A stretch of 64,000 bases of DNA from Bedellia somnulentella. Lineage: Eukaryota > Arthropoda > Insecta > Lepidoptera > Bedelliidae. The translations under genes were made by a program, and so were the position numbers. Positions 54,401-63,057 of this stretch are shown in pieces. Under the pieces are notes generated by a model. That model had not been told where the DNA came from and did no database searches. It was given only the letters and a program-made list of their open reading frames with translations. How positions within the stretch are numbered: the first letter of the stretch is position 1; each line of letters opens with the position of its first letter. Location: assembly GCA_963576735.1 (NCBI GenBank), contig OY755170.1, positions 27,636,875 through 27,700,874 on the forward strand, read 5' to 3'.

Positions 54401-57400
54401 GGCTTGAATGGCATATCATTATTCACTATATTTAGAAGCAACCTAACACCTCACTTAGCTATTGAATCCCGTCTGGCAGTCTCCTCGTTCAAAGTGCAAT
54501 TATTAGCATATACAAACTCGGGTAAATCTTTCTCTGAGTTTACCAGCCACATATCAGCTCACATATTTCATCACCGTGATCATTGGTTGCCAATCATTTA
54601 ACCTGTCACATCCCAGCGTGCTCATCGCGTAAAACCGACAAATCCCAAGTTCTCCAAAACACTATCAAAATGTGACCTACCAATGGGTCGGCGGTCGGCG
54701 GGATAAATAGGAAATGAATCGTTGACCTACGAATGAATGGCTGGGATGTGACAAGTTACTTGCATACATACAGACATATACCCACGGCTATATTTCCCTA
54801 GAAGGGGTAGCCAGAGCTGAGGAATTATAAATTTCTCTGCCACTTTTGGAAGTTGAGTAGGGAAAAGATGGTAAAATACAGGTTTTTGGTGATGGGTCTC
54901 CAACCGCATCGCCCAAAAATCCAACAGAAAATCCCATTACCCTAAGTCGCTTCTTACTACACCCGTGGGTAGAAAGGGGTAGCGACATTTTAAGTCGGCA
55001 CTACGCGGCAAGTTATAAGTTGATATCTTATTTAGAGATTCTGATAAGTGTAAAAGTAAAGTGATACGACGATGTGGATCTCAATGGGTAGAACACCGGT
55101 TATCGTGCAAGCGACTAGTGTTCAAATCCCGGGTCGGGCCTACTCCAATTTGTCTTTTCTAAAGCCATATGTGTAGTTAATTTATCATGGTTGTTAACGG
55201 TGAGGGAAAACATCGTGAGGAAACCCATATGGCTGAGTTTTACTTAGTCATGTGACAGTGTATTCGTACAAAACGGCGATAGGCCTGCCCCCTATCACGT
55301 GAGTACACTGTCCATGCAAAACGTGGGTACTCTGAACACCAGGTGACAAAGTCACGTGATGTTCAGAAGTATTAGTACCTCTGCCAACCCCTCCGGGGAT
55401 TTTCGGCGTGAACGTTTATGTTATGTTTATTATGTAAAAGTAAAGTGGTTCCAACAGAGGCACCCTGGGAGCTTGCCACGTGCGGCTGGAGAACCCGGCG
55501 CACCCGGTGAAGTACCACGGCGTGGTGTGCTCCATGAAGGAGAACTTCGGCTTCATCGAGCGCGCCGACGTAGTCAAGGAGATCTTCTTCCACTACTCGG
55601 AGGCCAAGACCAAGGAGGAGCTGCTGCTTGGTGATGACGTCGAGTTCATCATTCAGACTAGGAATGTGAGTCGTCATCAACTATACTTTCATTCATTAGA
55701 ATTAGAAAGTAGTGGTTTTATGATTTTTTTATCGATAATTTTCGTGCAAGTTATTTTATATATTTAATAAAATAGAATTGTAAAATTTGAATAATTGTCC
55801 TCTCCATAAATTATCCCAAAGCTAAATTTTAGTTGTTTAAACATACCATAAGTGTGGTAACACAGTCGGTATACTTACTAAGTAACACCAATGGTGGTTT
55901 ATATAATCACAAAAAATACATTATTAAATTATTATAAAAAATACATCTAATGTCAGACATAATAATATATTAATTTTTAGTTTTTACTAGCATAATTATA
56001 TTATAATTCTTAAAATATTCTTCAGAAATATATTTATGTTATTTTTCATTTCCAACAACTGACACTACCCACCCCCAGGGCAAGGAGGTGGCATGCTACA
56101 TCACGAAGCTGCCGAGCGGCTCCGTGGTGTTCGAGGACGTGTCCCCGGAGATGCTCCGCGGACAGGTGCTGAAGCCGCTGGAGCGAGGGTCTGTGAGGGC
56201 CACGACGGAGCCCTTGCCTGGAAGGATCAGATACCGGGCGCCAGACCATTCGGAGGTGGAGGTAATAGGCTATTTGACAAAGTTTTGAAAACTATCTTAC
56301 GGTGTTTATTTGTTTATAAGGAGCTCTAAAATAATACTTCTCTGTCTTAGCTATTTTATTAAAAAATCAAAAAGAAAATGCAATATTCAAATGTGCCGCG
56401 AAAACGCGACTTTAAGTAATATGGCGGCTGTGGCACAAATGACGTCAATTCCGCACTATACACCAATAAACGAAGCGATACACAGTCTGTTTATGCGCAA
56501 TCTACGTCATTATAGAAATAGCCAATTACGCCCGTTTTTAGTCATGTGACAGTTGCATCGAAAATACTAATTTTAGAAGACGAATTTTGGTAATATAATG
56601 CAATATTTTTATCTCGCATTATTACAAATCGCTTTCACAAAGAAATATTAAGAATTATGAAATAAAACAATTTTATATTTTTATTACAGTCAAATAGCCT
56701 ATTGTAATTGTTTGTGGCAGGTGCCTTTCGGCGATAAGGACCAGTGCGGCGAGTTCACGCTGCGCCACGGCGACTGGGTGCAGTTCCAGGTGGCCACGGA
56801 CCGTCGCGACCAGCTCAAGAGGGCCACCAACATCTCGCTGCTGGACGAGTCCTTCAACGTCTCCGGGGAGAAGTGAGTGACTGATAGCGGATGTGTGTCA
56901 TACGACTATTTTTGTAAATTTTTTTTTATCGCACCGAAGAAAATTTGTTATCAGTAATTGGTTAATTTCCTAATATAATTATGTGCTGTGTAGTGTCGGA
57001 TTAGAATAGCACTTTCTTCTTCTCTTCGAATTTCTTCCGGTGGGTGTACGTAAGAGGCGACTAACGGTAATGGGGCTTTTAAAGGTTCTTTTGGGCGATG
57101 CAGTTGGAGACCCATCACCAACAACCTTTATTTTACTATCTTTTCCCCACTTAACTTTCCAAAAGTGGCTGAGGATTTTAGAATTCCTTAGGTCTGGCTA
57201 CCCCATCTAGGGATTTATAGCCGTGAGTATATATATATGTATGTATGTATAATTATGTTTTGAATGACCTACATGCTACACGCAAAATATTTTATCATTA
57301 AACTTCATCATTTTGATTGAATGTGAATCAAACCATCAACATGCTTTATACAATTAAAATTCTATAATCCTGCATTGTAATAAGAATTTTTAGAGTAGTT

Positions 57401-60400
57401 TCAATTTATTTTTTTACGAATAATAATTTGCATTATATGATCTCTATTAGAAATCAAAGAATAGACTACTCTATCGTAGCGAAGTCAATTAGTGATGCAA
57501 CTAAACGACACACAAGTGCTTTTATTATATCTACATTTGTTTAACTTCACATAAAAATAATGTAATATAGCTCATACTAAGTATAATTTGGAATGTGCCA
57601 TTTCAGGCGTGAACAAGGCGTTGTGTGCTCCCTGAAGGAAGGATTCGGGTTCATTCGCTGCGTAGAACGGGAACAAAGCATGTTTTTTCATTTCGCCGAA
57701 GTGCTGCGTTTGGGACAGAAATTGAGTGTCGGGGATGAGGTATAGTCAATTACTACTACACTTAATTATTTTAAATAACAAACTTCAAAGGATATCAACT
57801 TTTTCAAAATATTAATCCTCTCTAAATTGTATCATGACTTGAAAGCAGTGCAAAACTGGGTTTGGGACTATGCTAAGATTATACATAAATCATTACAATA
57901 TTAGTTTACCTATGCCTTGGATTGTACATTATGGTATTAGCATCTGTATGTAGTATTGGAAACATACACCCATTGAATATTAATAGATGGGCCATATTGA
58001 CATTATACTATTGCTGTATGAAAGTCCATCTATGATAACTATCACTGTTATTATTGTTCCTAGTAACCACAAGAATCTTTATACTTTGGTTGATTCCACT
58101 TAAAACCCAATGCTCCCACAGGTGGAATTCACGGTGGACCCAGCAGCAACGTTCTCAACGACCAACAACCGGCAATCGGCCATCCGCATCAAGCACTTGT
58201 CCAAGGGTTCGGTGCGCTTCGAGACGGTGGTGGAAATCGGTGTCAGGGGCACGGTGAGCCGAGAGGCTGGACCTGATGATGCCCCCGGGGCTATTTCGGC
58301 CCTACACAACGGCGTCAAGAAGACCCTGCCTTTTACGCTGAAGAACTGCGAGTCTAAGATGTTGCCGCGGCTCGGGGATAAGGTCACGTTTGATGTGCAT
58401 CAGGTATGTTTATATGCTTTTAGATAATAAAAAGAGGTAGCTAGATTTTTTTTGTCACATTTCGGTTTAATAGGGAAAGGTTGTTGGCAATATCCCCCAA
58501 TACCCTAAATCGCCTCTCATTTCTGACTCTAGTTACCGGTTTTTGATATTATGATCTAAATCTACATATATAAAATTAAGTGGTGTTAGTTACTAGAATC
58601 AGGAAAAACACATAGGATACTTTTTATAATAAAAGGAGGAAAGTTTTTTTGTATGTTTGTATGTCGGTAATGAAAAGGCGCTGCAACAACTTAAGCGATT
58701 TTAAAAAGTCTTTCAGCAAAGGAAAGCTTCAACTTTAAGAATCAACATAAGCTATATATCATCACACTAAAGCAGTGAAAAATACTTAACACCATCCGTG
58801 CAGAGCCAGGGTTGACCACTAGTTTGATTACAAAAGTATAAACTATTATGCTTGTTTTCAATAATAGTTCTTAAATGTCTTTATGGTGTTAATTTATTGA
58901 TAGCTTTATACCAGCAAAAAAAGTGGTTTAGATCGATGGAAGATAGAAGTAACTCTTCCATCTTTTTTATAAATATCCATCAAAATATTAAAAATAAAAT
59001 TATTGTCATTAATTTTATTAATCACCATATGGCACGACCTTGAAAAATGTCTTTCTAAAACATGTACGGGCCAGTTACCCATCAAAACGTCACTAACGTA
59101 AAGCATGTATGGCAGGTGAAGCGTTCCAAGGAGCTGGTGGCGACGGCGGTGGCGGTGTCCGCGTCCAACGGCCGCCACACCTCGCTCGGGTACATCGCCG
59201 CCTTGAAGGACGGATTCGGCTTCATCGAGACCGAGGACCACTCCAAGGAGGTGTTCTTCCACTTCAGGTTGGTATCTACATCGATGTGTTTTTAACCGAA
59301 TTAAAAAAATGAGGTTCTCAGTTCGATTGTTTGTATGTTTGTACGTTTGTCCGCGATTATCTCGCGTTTGGCTAAAGCTATTTGGATGCGGTTTTCAGAA
59401 AAGTATTTGTTACATTTAGGAGAAGGTTTTAATGCTTTAACCAAGTAAAAAAAGAAAGGAGGTTCTTTTCTGTGTGACTTGTATATATATATGTTTTCCG
59501 CGATTATGTTGTAATACTTTTCTATTGTTTGTAGCATCTGCTTGGAATATTATGTTTTGAGAGCGAGTGTAAGAAGAGCGATCTAGCGAGCATAATGTGA
59601 ACTTGATCAATTGTTAAAACCATTTCAGTCGCTATTTTATTTTCAATATAAACTCAGTCCAAAATGCATAAGCGAATGCCATAGTTAATATTTTGTGACG
59701 CGTGTTTAGACGCCAACAAATGATATAGCAATTCTAACCACTTGTAGAGATATTATTCTCACTAAACATATTCCACAACCACTCCTGTACCTTTAGTTTT
59801 CACCTTAAATCACTAGAAAGAAAACAAATGTTTACTCCTATACATATAAACAAAACTTGTGGATTTTTGCAACGTGAATGATAACTTTCCACTGCTAATG
59901 CGAATGTTTCTTTATTGTTTGTGTCTTAAATGATGAACGTAAAACAGTTCTGCCGAATTTGTTCAGGGTACCTACTACCTGCTCCACATATTGTGTTATG
60001 TTATACATAAGGTTAATCTCGGTATAAAAAGATGTGCTATACGTGTGTGTATTCGTGTCTATATGTATGCAAATAACAGCCAAGATCATTTAAAGGCCAA
60101 ACACGAGGCTGTGTAGTGTTTGCATATAATTAAATGAATCCTTTTCTTCCCATTGTGTTTACATTGTAGGGTAATGCGGTTGGAGACCTATCACCTTTAT
60201 TTTACATTTTTGTCTCCGCTGTCATTGTTATATACGTGTGAGCATTTCTCAGATAATAATATGAAAAAGTTTGTTGATTTTTGAATGCTTTTGTTATATT
60301 TATATGCATTGCAAAATAATCACTTGTTAGACTTAGCTAATTGTTTACGCTGTACATTGTCAAAGGGATTTATTTATTTTATTTATTTATTTACGGATTG

Positions 60401-62833
60401 CCAACAGTGAAAATAGGAAACAATCTTAAAAAGTACTTGAATTGAAATGACACATCAACTAAATACACCATAGGCTAATCACATCATTAATTTTTAAAAT
60501 TGAAATAATTCATAAATATTACTAAAATTACAGATATAACATACTAAAAAAATATGATTATAAAATTAAATTAAACTGATTAATTATATTCCTAAAACTA
60601 AATTAAACAAATAACTGACTATGCCAATTATAATAATTACAACAAATATTTAAATGTCATGGCAGAGATACTAATACTTCTAAACATCACTTGAAGTTTT
60701 TCACCATTGTGGAGGTTTGCCCACATAGCGTACTGGAGTCCTCACTTTTTGACTAGAAGACAAACTTATTGACGCTTTTCTCAAATACAATTATCAAATG
60801 ATTAACTTCAACTCATAACGATTCTGGATACTCAAAAAAGTTGTGAGTTAAAACAATAAGTTTATTAAAGTTATGCGAGCGAATATAACCCGTAAAAAGA
60901 GCTACTAGCGTTAACTGCGACAGAGAACCTTTTAAAAAACTGCGATTCGACATTTTTAATTGATTGACTCTGTTCATTGAGTAAATATCAGACCTTTGAT
61001 AGCTTAAATGACTTGATGGAAAAATCATTTTAATAATTTCAGTATGAAGTTGCGACTGGAAGCCTTAGGCTATCTTAATTGGAACTTATGGAGTATTATG
61101 TATGATGTTATTTCTTTCTATTTTAATGTTGTTCTCGAGCTTAATGTCATGTTGAGGTTTTTATATGAACATTCTCTTTTAATCAGCGATTCCATTGAAA
61201 ACATACAATATAGCTTTCCTACAAGATCATATTTATCTCTAAAGATGAGGAAGTGGTACTAGAAATATGTTTCTGAAATTTTTTTGTCTTTACGCTGGCC
61301 GACTTTTCAGCCTTACAATTGATACTCTAAAAAGTTATTTGGTTATTGTTATGTAACCTGTGAGCGTTTTTTTTTGTCATGTGCATAAAAGGGGTTTAAA
61401 AAATATACATTCCATACACATACTCACCGCTATTAATCCCTAGAAGGGGTAGCCAGAGCTCCGGACAAAAAATTCCTCAGCTACTCTTAGAAGTTGAGTG
61501 GGGAAAATGTTTTAAAAAGGTTGTTAGTGATGGGTCTTCAACCGCATCGCCCAACATTCACTTAAATTGCCCTAAATACCCTTAGTCGCTTCTTACGAAT
61601 ACCCATGGGGATAAATGGGTTAGTGCTATTCTAAGCCGACACTACATAGCTTATTTAGTATGTAAAAAGTAATAAATGCTCTTTTCATGCAGTGTATAAT
61701 TATTGAAATAAATGATCATCATCATTCAACCAATGTGGCACTAGCGTTGTTTTGTTTTACAAAGTTCTTGCCATGAAACATGTCTACTTATTAGATTGAA
61801 TTGTTGACGTTTTAATCAATTATTCACACACACACACATTCTTACGGCTCGTAACTTCCCAAAATTGGTAACCATAGATTCAAAATTAAAAATCCTGCAG
61901 CCACTTACAAAACCTTACTTGTCTCTTACAACATCCATGCAAAGAAAAGAAATGTGGAATTATTTAAGTAACTGTTGTAAATTCGGATATCTCTATGGCG
62001 ATTCTAAAAATTATGAAATCTGAAATGCCTGTGCTACGATTAAATATTCTAGGTAGATGAGCCGTTGTAGTCCGAAAGCAATAAAAAAATAGGAACGAAA
62101 AAAATATTTTTTACTTTACTTAAATAAAGACATATATACACTAACAAATTTAGACACACTTAATAATCATCATGAAAAAAGAGATCGTAAATTTTGTGGG
62201 TTTCTCTTTCCAATTGTAAAGTGTAAAAAACCCTTTCCCTATGGTTACTGAAGATGTATCCTTTTGAGTAGGTTTCCCTATTTTATGGGTTTTTAAGCGA
62301 ATAAAAATATTTAGTCAAATGAATACCCACACAAAAACCTTAAAAAGGTAAAGTGCTTACGGTCCCTGATAGAGATACATATAAATATTTTTCCAAAACA
62401 TGTCACGCTATTAGTTTCTTTTGAGGAAGGCAAAGACTTTCGATTGCCACTATGTACGATCCCGGCAAATTTCTCTAGCTTTATATACATCCATAAATCT
62501 TTTCATATATGCCATTTAATTCTTCATACTTCTAATGCATGCCTTTATGAGCACATTCCCTATTTGATCTAATTGTGTTCGTGGCCGCTCTCTATTAACA
62601 TTACCTACTGGTGCCGTGGTCACGGGCTAACTCAACTGAGTCTACAATAATGTCTACAAACCGCGAGAGTTTAAACACTTTTTAAACTCTCGCGGTATAA
62701 GTAGAAGCTGATTTGCTTGTTGCGATCTATACATAAACAGTAAGCTACATAGTTAGTATATGAACCGGTTGTTACGTATCCAGCAACCTGGAAGGCGCGC
62801 CCGAGTCGCTGGAGCTGGGCGGCACGGTGGAGT
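38459..62833 (+). CDS. CSDE1: CSDE1/Unr, multi-cold-shock-domain RNA-binding protein (3'-incomplete)
   Basis: Eleven coding exons join without a phase break: 38459-38576, 38729-38955, 45249-45428, 52212-52408, 55458-55665, 56079-56261, 56721-56872, 57607-57739, 58122-58403, 59116-59267 and 62784-62833 (gap). About 627 residues are present. After a low-complexity N-terminus come cold shock domains: CSD1 from RETGIIEKLLHSYGFIQC, CSD3 VVCSMKENFGFIERADVV, CSD5 VVCSLKEGFGFIRCVERE and CSD7 YIAALKDGFGFIETEDHS, each with FGFI (YGFI in CSD1) and FFHF/FFHY nucleic-acid-binding boxes. Degenerate CSD-like repeats between them lack these boxes, as in Unr. The protein is a cytoplasmic single-strand RNA binder in translation and mRNA decay; in Drosophila, Unr acts in msl-2 control. 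The exons are GC-rich against AT-rich introns. The C-terminal domains lie beyond the window. Confidence 0.95.
38729..38955 (+). CDS. CSDE1: CSDE1 coding exon 2
   Basis: Acceptor TTTTGCAAAG and donor TTATTG|GTAAGT. A Ser/Asn-rich linker (SYSGEYPSSPRDNYNNASKM and on) leads into PPIRETGIIEKLL, the start of CSD1. Confidence 0.92.
39081..39342 (-). mobile_element. Family-1 retroposon with 13-bp target-site duplication
   Basis: GTCTGAATATGTA occurs at 39068-39080 and 39343-39355, directly flanking the element. Confidence 0.93.
39356..41744. other. CSDE1 intron 2, nothing recognised
   Basis: AT-rich DNA in the 6.3 kb intron. ORFs at 39519, 40333 and 41256 are AT-rich and motif-free; none is called as a gene. 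Confidence 0.4.
41745..41828 (+). mobile_element. Family-2 LINE tail
   Basis: GAAGCTCGAGAGGTTTACCAG, GATCGTACGAAGTGGCGATTG and TCTCTGCCTAACCCAATG, with a decayed end. Confidence 0.75.
43130..43440 (-). mobile_element. Decayed family-3-like SINE interrupted by a MITE
   Basis: Minus strand: CCGTGGTAGCACGGTCGGGAG (A-box-like head) and CATGTGAGGTTAATTT-type body at the right, GGGATTAATGTCACGTGATG at the left. The two halves are split by the repeat at 43220-43348. Confidence 0.5.
43220..43348. repeat. MITE-like repeat, related to 10605-10738
   Basis: GCTTGTGAGAGCGCATATCTCA, GAGAAGTGAGATACTGACAG and TCTCTCTCTCACGCCCATGC parallel the other copy in order. ATGAGGC / GCCCATG mark approximate ends. 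Confidence 0.5.
43935..44120 (-). mobile_element. Family-1 retroposon, old diverged copy
   Basis: Minus-strand order is kept (CGATGTGGCTGACCAATC, ACTTCCAAAATTGGCAG, CATAAGTATATG) but identity is low. Confidence 0.65.
44519..44720 (-). mobile_element. Family-2 LINE 3' region, diverged
   Basis: Minus strand: GGGACGACCAGGGAGGATAT, CCAGGATCCTGTAAAGAGG, ATAGTCTCCGCCTACCC and a TATG-like tail. Confidence 0.75.
45249..45428 (+). CDS. CSDE1: CSDE1 coding exon 3 (CSD1 core)
   Basis: Acceptor TTCGTCAGCAG and donor GAAGTG|GTACGT, 60 codons at phase 0. It encodes HSYGFIQCCERQARLFFHFS and EHLKIGDPVEFEMTYDRRTG, the first cold shock domain with YGFI and FFHF. Confidence 0.96.
45477..45590. repeat. MITE-like element, copy 2
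   Basis: TAGCGACCGCGATTGTGTCG, GAGTTGCAATATTGTCGCTG and GACAGTCGCAAAAAATAT resemble the copy at 31166-31310 in inverted orientation. Confidence 0.6.
45648..45893 (+). repeat. Interspersed repeat of the 'AGCTGACCCGACAGAC' type
   Basis: It starts AGACTAGCTGACCCGACAGAC and ends with AGCCGTTTCGGAGGAGTACG and GAGAATTTTATATATTAGAG. The starting block also occurs reversed at about 50165-50203. I recall it as common in moths and butterflies but cannot name its class. Confidence 0.6.
45942..46008. repeat. (AT)n microsatellite
   Basis: More than 30 uninterrupted AT units preceding the direct repeat at 46011. Confidence 0.95.
46011..46190 (+). repeat. Lep1/Helitron-like repeat, direct copy A
   Basis: AATATTATAAAGCTGAAGAG, TTGTTTGAACGCTAGGATCT and TATATCATCACGCTGCGACC. 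The same ~180 bp recurs nearly unchanged at 46687-46866. It resembles the lepidopteran Helitron Lep1 as I remember it. Confidence 0.7.
46270..46680 (-). mobile_element. Non-LTR retrotransposon RNase H / zinc-knuckle C-terminus
   Basis: Minus-strand ORF of 131 codons: KKQISWITATLTGHGPFNKH, then CRACMEKEETAAHVLLECTG. The end of an RNase H domain with TGHGPFNKHL precedes the CxxC...H...C motif typical of insect LINE proteins. The ORF is open to a stop at 46278. It is flanked by the two 180-bp direct repeats. Confidence 0.8.
46687..46866 (+). repeat. Lep1/Helitron-like repeat, direct copy B
   Basis: Near-identical to 46011-46190 in the same orientation. Confidence 0.7.
47613..50123. mobile_element. 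Candidate 2.5-kb AT-rich element with terminal inverted repeats
   Basis: GGAGGGCAATTCTC (47613-47626) is the exact inverse of GAGAATTGCCCTCC (50110-50123). Inside, weaker inverted resemblances include AAAATGGCCGACTAG near 48040 and AAAATGGCGGATTC near 49420, and ATCGATAT-rich subterminal DNA. No long ORF is present, so it would be non-autonomous. No target-site duplication is obvious. Confidence 0.5.
50160..50205 (-). repeat. Fragment of the 'AGCTGACCCGACAGAC' repeat
   Basis: GTACGAAGTCTGTGGGGTCAGCTAGT is the inverse of the block starting at 45650. Confidence 0.6.
50216..51428. other. CSDE1 intron 3, nothing recognised
   Basis: AT-rich noncoding DNA without a supported feature. Confidence 0.4.
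51429..51487. repeat. (TA)n microsatellite
   Basis: Two TA runs separated by TTTATGT, abutting the SINE tail at 51490. Confidence 0.95.
51490..51858 (-). mobile_element. Full-length tRNA-derived SINE (family 3)
   Basis: The minus-strand head TAGTCCAGTGGGTAGAACAC, B-box region GTTCCAATCCTGGGACGGGC, and 3' end GGTACCTCTGCCAACCCC...GGCGTGAACGTTTATG are all present. Embedded in AT repeats, so the target-site duplication cannot be read. Confidence 0.88.
52212..52408 (+). CDS. CSDE1: CSDE1 coding exon 4 (second, degenerate CSD)
   Basis: Acceptor GTGTGTCAG and donor AAAG|GTACAC, phase 2 exit. It encodes VLSEARVTGTVTTEVKGEGG, RISYENRGECFFLPYTKDDV and TLRTGDAVSFQIATNQR. It lacks the FGFI/FFHF boxes, as expected for the non-canonical repeat. 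Confidence 0.95.
52670..52742. repeat. TG-rich low-complexity tract
   Basis: Imperfect TG/GTGTGTATG repeats on the plus strand. Confidence 0.8.
53075..53285 (+). mobile_element. Family-3 SINE, diverged and 5'-truncated
   Basis: GAGAACATCATGAGGAAAAC, TTAGTCATGCATGTGACAGTG and ATTCGGTGTGAACGTTTGAG are in family order, with small deletions. Confidence 0.75.
53896..54142 (+). mobile_element. Family-1 retroposon, full length
   Basis: GCTGTGTAGTGTCGGCTTAG to GCCGTGAGTATATATATG with few differences from the common sequence. Confidence 0.92.
54766..55015 (-). mobile_element. Family-1 retroposon (CCCACGGGTG subtype)
   Basis: Minus strand from GCCGCGTAGTGCCGACTTAA to CCGTGGGTATATGTCTGTATG. Shares CTACCCACGGGTG with the copy at 12612. 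Confidence 0.9.
55064..55432 (+). mobile_element. Full-length tRNA-derived SINE at the CSDE1 exon 5 acceptor
   Basis: The plus-strand head TCAATGGGTAGAACACCGG (A-box-like) and B box GTTCAAATCCC lead to a body and 3' end ACCTCTGCCAACCCC-TCC-GGGG...GGCGTGAACGTTTATG. A 15-bp target-site duplication TGTAAAAGTAAAGTG flanks it (55049-55063 and 55433-55447). Exon 5 starts at 55458. Confidence 0.95.
55458..55665 (+). CDS. CSDE1: CSDE1 coding exon 5 (CSD3)
   Basis: Acceptor GTTCCAACAG and donor AGGAAT|GTGAGT. With the preceding AG it encodes RGTLGACHVRLENPAHPVKY, HGVVCSMKENFGFIERADVV and KEIFFHYSEAKTKEELLLGD, a canonical cold shock domain. Confidence 0.95.
56079..56261 (+). CDS. CSDE1: CSDE1 coding exon 6 (degenerate CSD)
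   Basis: Acceptor ACCCCCAG and donor GTGGAG|GTAATA, 61 codons. It encodes GKEVACYITKLPSGSVVFED and LPGRIRYRAPDHSEVE, with no RNP-like boxes. Confidence 0.94.
56721..56872 (+). CDS. CSDE1: CSDE1 coding exon 7
   Basis: Acceptor TTGTGGCAG and donor GAGAA|GTGAGT. It encodes VPFGDKDQCGEFTLRHGDWV and DRRDQLKRATNISLLDESFN, the end of the degenerate CSD and the linker. Confidence 0.94.
56982..57250 (+). mobile_element. Family-1 retroposon with small insertion
   Basis: GCTGTGTAGTGTCGGATTAG head and GCCGTGAGTATATATATGTATG tail. The sequence TTTCTTCTTCTCTTCGAATT is inserted near the head. Confidence 0.9.
57607..57739 (+). CDS. CSDE1: CSDE1 coding exon 8 (CSD5)
   Basis: Acceptor CATTTCAG and donor GATGAG|GTATAG. 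It encodes REQGVVCSLKEGFGFIRCVE followed by REQSMFFHFAEVLRLGQKLS, a canonical cold shock domain. Confidence 0.95.
58122..58403 (+). CDS. CSDE1: CSDE1 coding exon 9 (CSD5 end and degenerate CSD6)
   Basis: Acceptor CTCCCACAG and donor CATCAG|GTATGT, 94 codons. It encodes VEFTVDPAATFSTTNNRQSA, IRIKHLSKGSVRFETVVEIG and LPRLGDKVTFDVHQ. Confidence 0.95.
58470..58522 (-). mobile_element. Short family-1 fragment
   Basis: AAAGGTTGTTGGCAATATCCCCCAATACCC and AATCGCCTCTCA match the middle of family 1 in reverse. Confidence 0.5.
59116..59267 (+). CDS. CSDE1: CSDE1 coding exon 10 (CSD7)
   Basis: Acceptor GTATGGCAG and donor TTCAG|GTTGGT, phase 2 exit. It encodes VKRSKELVATAVAVSASNGR, TSLGYIAALKDGFGFIETED and SKEVFFHF. 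Confidence 0.95.
59291..59445 (+). repeat. ACCGACTTC-type repeat fragment
   Basis: TTTAACCGAATTAAAAAAATG, AGGTTCTCAGTTCGATTG and TTGTCCGCGATTATCTCGCG resemble the outer end of the palindrome at 27443. It begins 24 nt after the exon 10 donor. Confidence 0.6.
60108..60245 (+). mobile_element. Family-1 retroposon, shortened and diverged
   Basis: GGCTGTGTAGTGTTTGCATA, TAATGCGGTTGGAGACCTATC and TATACGTGTGAGCAT are in family order with large deletions. Confidence 0.65.
60246..61405. other. CSDE1 intron 10, mostly unrecognised
   Basis: AT-rich DNA. GGCAGAGATACTAATACTTC at 60661-60680 looks like a short family-3 SINE remnant (minus). ORFs at 60813 and 61044 have no coding signature. Confidence 0.35.
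61408..61652 (-). mobile_element. Family-1 retroposon copy
   Basis: Minus strand from TGTAGTGTCGGCTTAGAATA to GGGATTAATAGCGGTGAGTATG, moderately diverged. Confidence 0.88.
61825..61955 (-). mobile_element. Family-1 fragment, strongly diverged
   Basis: Minus strand: AAGTGGCTGCAGGATTTT, CTATGGTTACCAATTTTGGG and CGTAAGAATGTG keep the 3' block order of family 1. Confidence 0.5.
62410..62620 (-). mobile_element. Family-2 LINE 3' region, diverged
   Basis: Minus strand: AGAGAGCGGCCACGAACAC, GCCGGGATCGTACATAGTGG and AAGTCTTTGCCTTCC align with the copy at 15163. Confidence 0.7.
62660..62696. repeat. Perfect 16-bp inverted repeat
   Basis: ACCGCGAGAGTTTAAA (62660-62675) pairs with TTTAAACTCTCGCGGT (62681-62696) around a 5-nt loop, 88 nt before CSDE1 exon 11. 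Confidence 0.85.
62784..62833 (+). CDS. CSDE1: CSDE1 coding exon 11, cut by gap
   Basis: Acceptor ACGTATCCAG. With the preceding AG it reads SNLEGAPESLELGGTVE, the C-terminal half of CSD7, and runs into the N gap. Confidence 0.9.
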
Positions 62834-63033
62834 NNNNNNNNNNNNNNNNNNNNNNNNNNNNNNNNNNNNNNNNNNNNNNNNNNNNNNNNNNNNNNNNNNN
62901 NNNNNNNNNNNNNNNNNNNNNNNNNNNNNNNNNNNNNNNNNNNNNNNNNNNNNNNNNNNNNNNNNNNNNNNNNNNNNNNNNNNNNNNNNNNNNNNNNNNN
63001 NNNNNNNNNNNNNNNNNNNNNNNNNNNNNNNNN
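62834..63033. other. Assembly gap (200 N)
   Basis: Exactly 200 N, interrupting a coding exon. True size unknown. Confidence 0.99.
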
Positions 63034-63057
63034 ATCCCCGCTGACGGCATCATTTAT

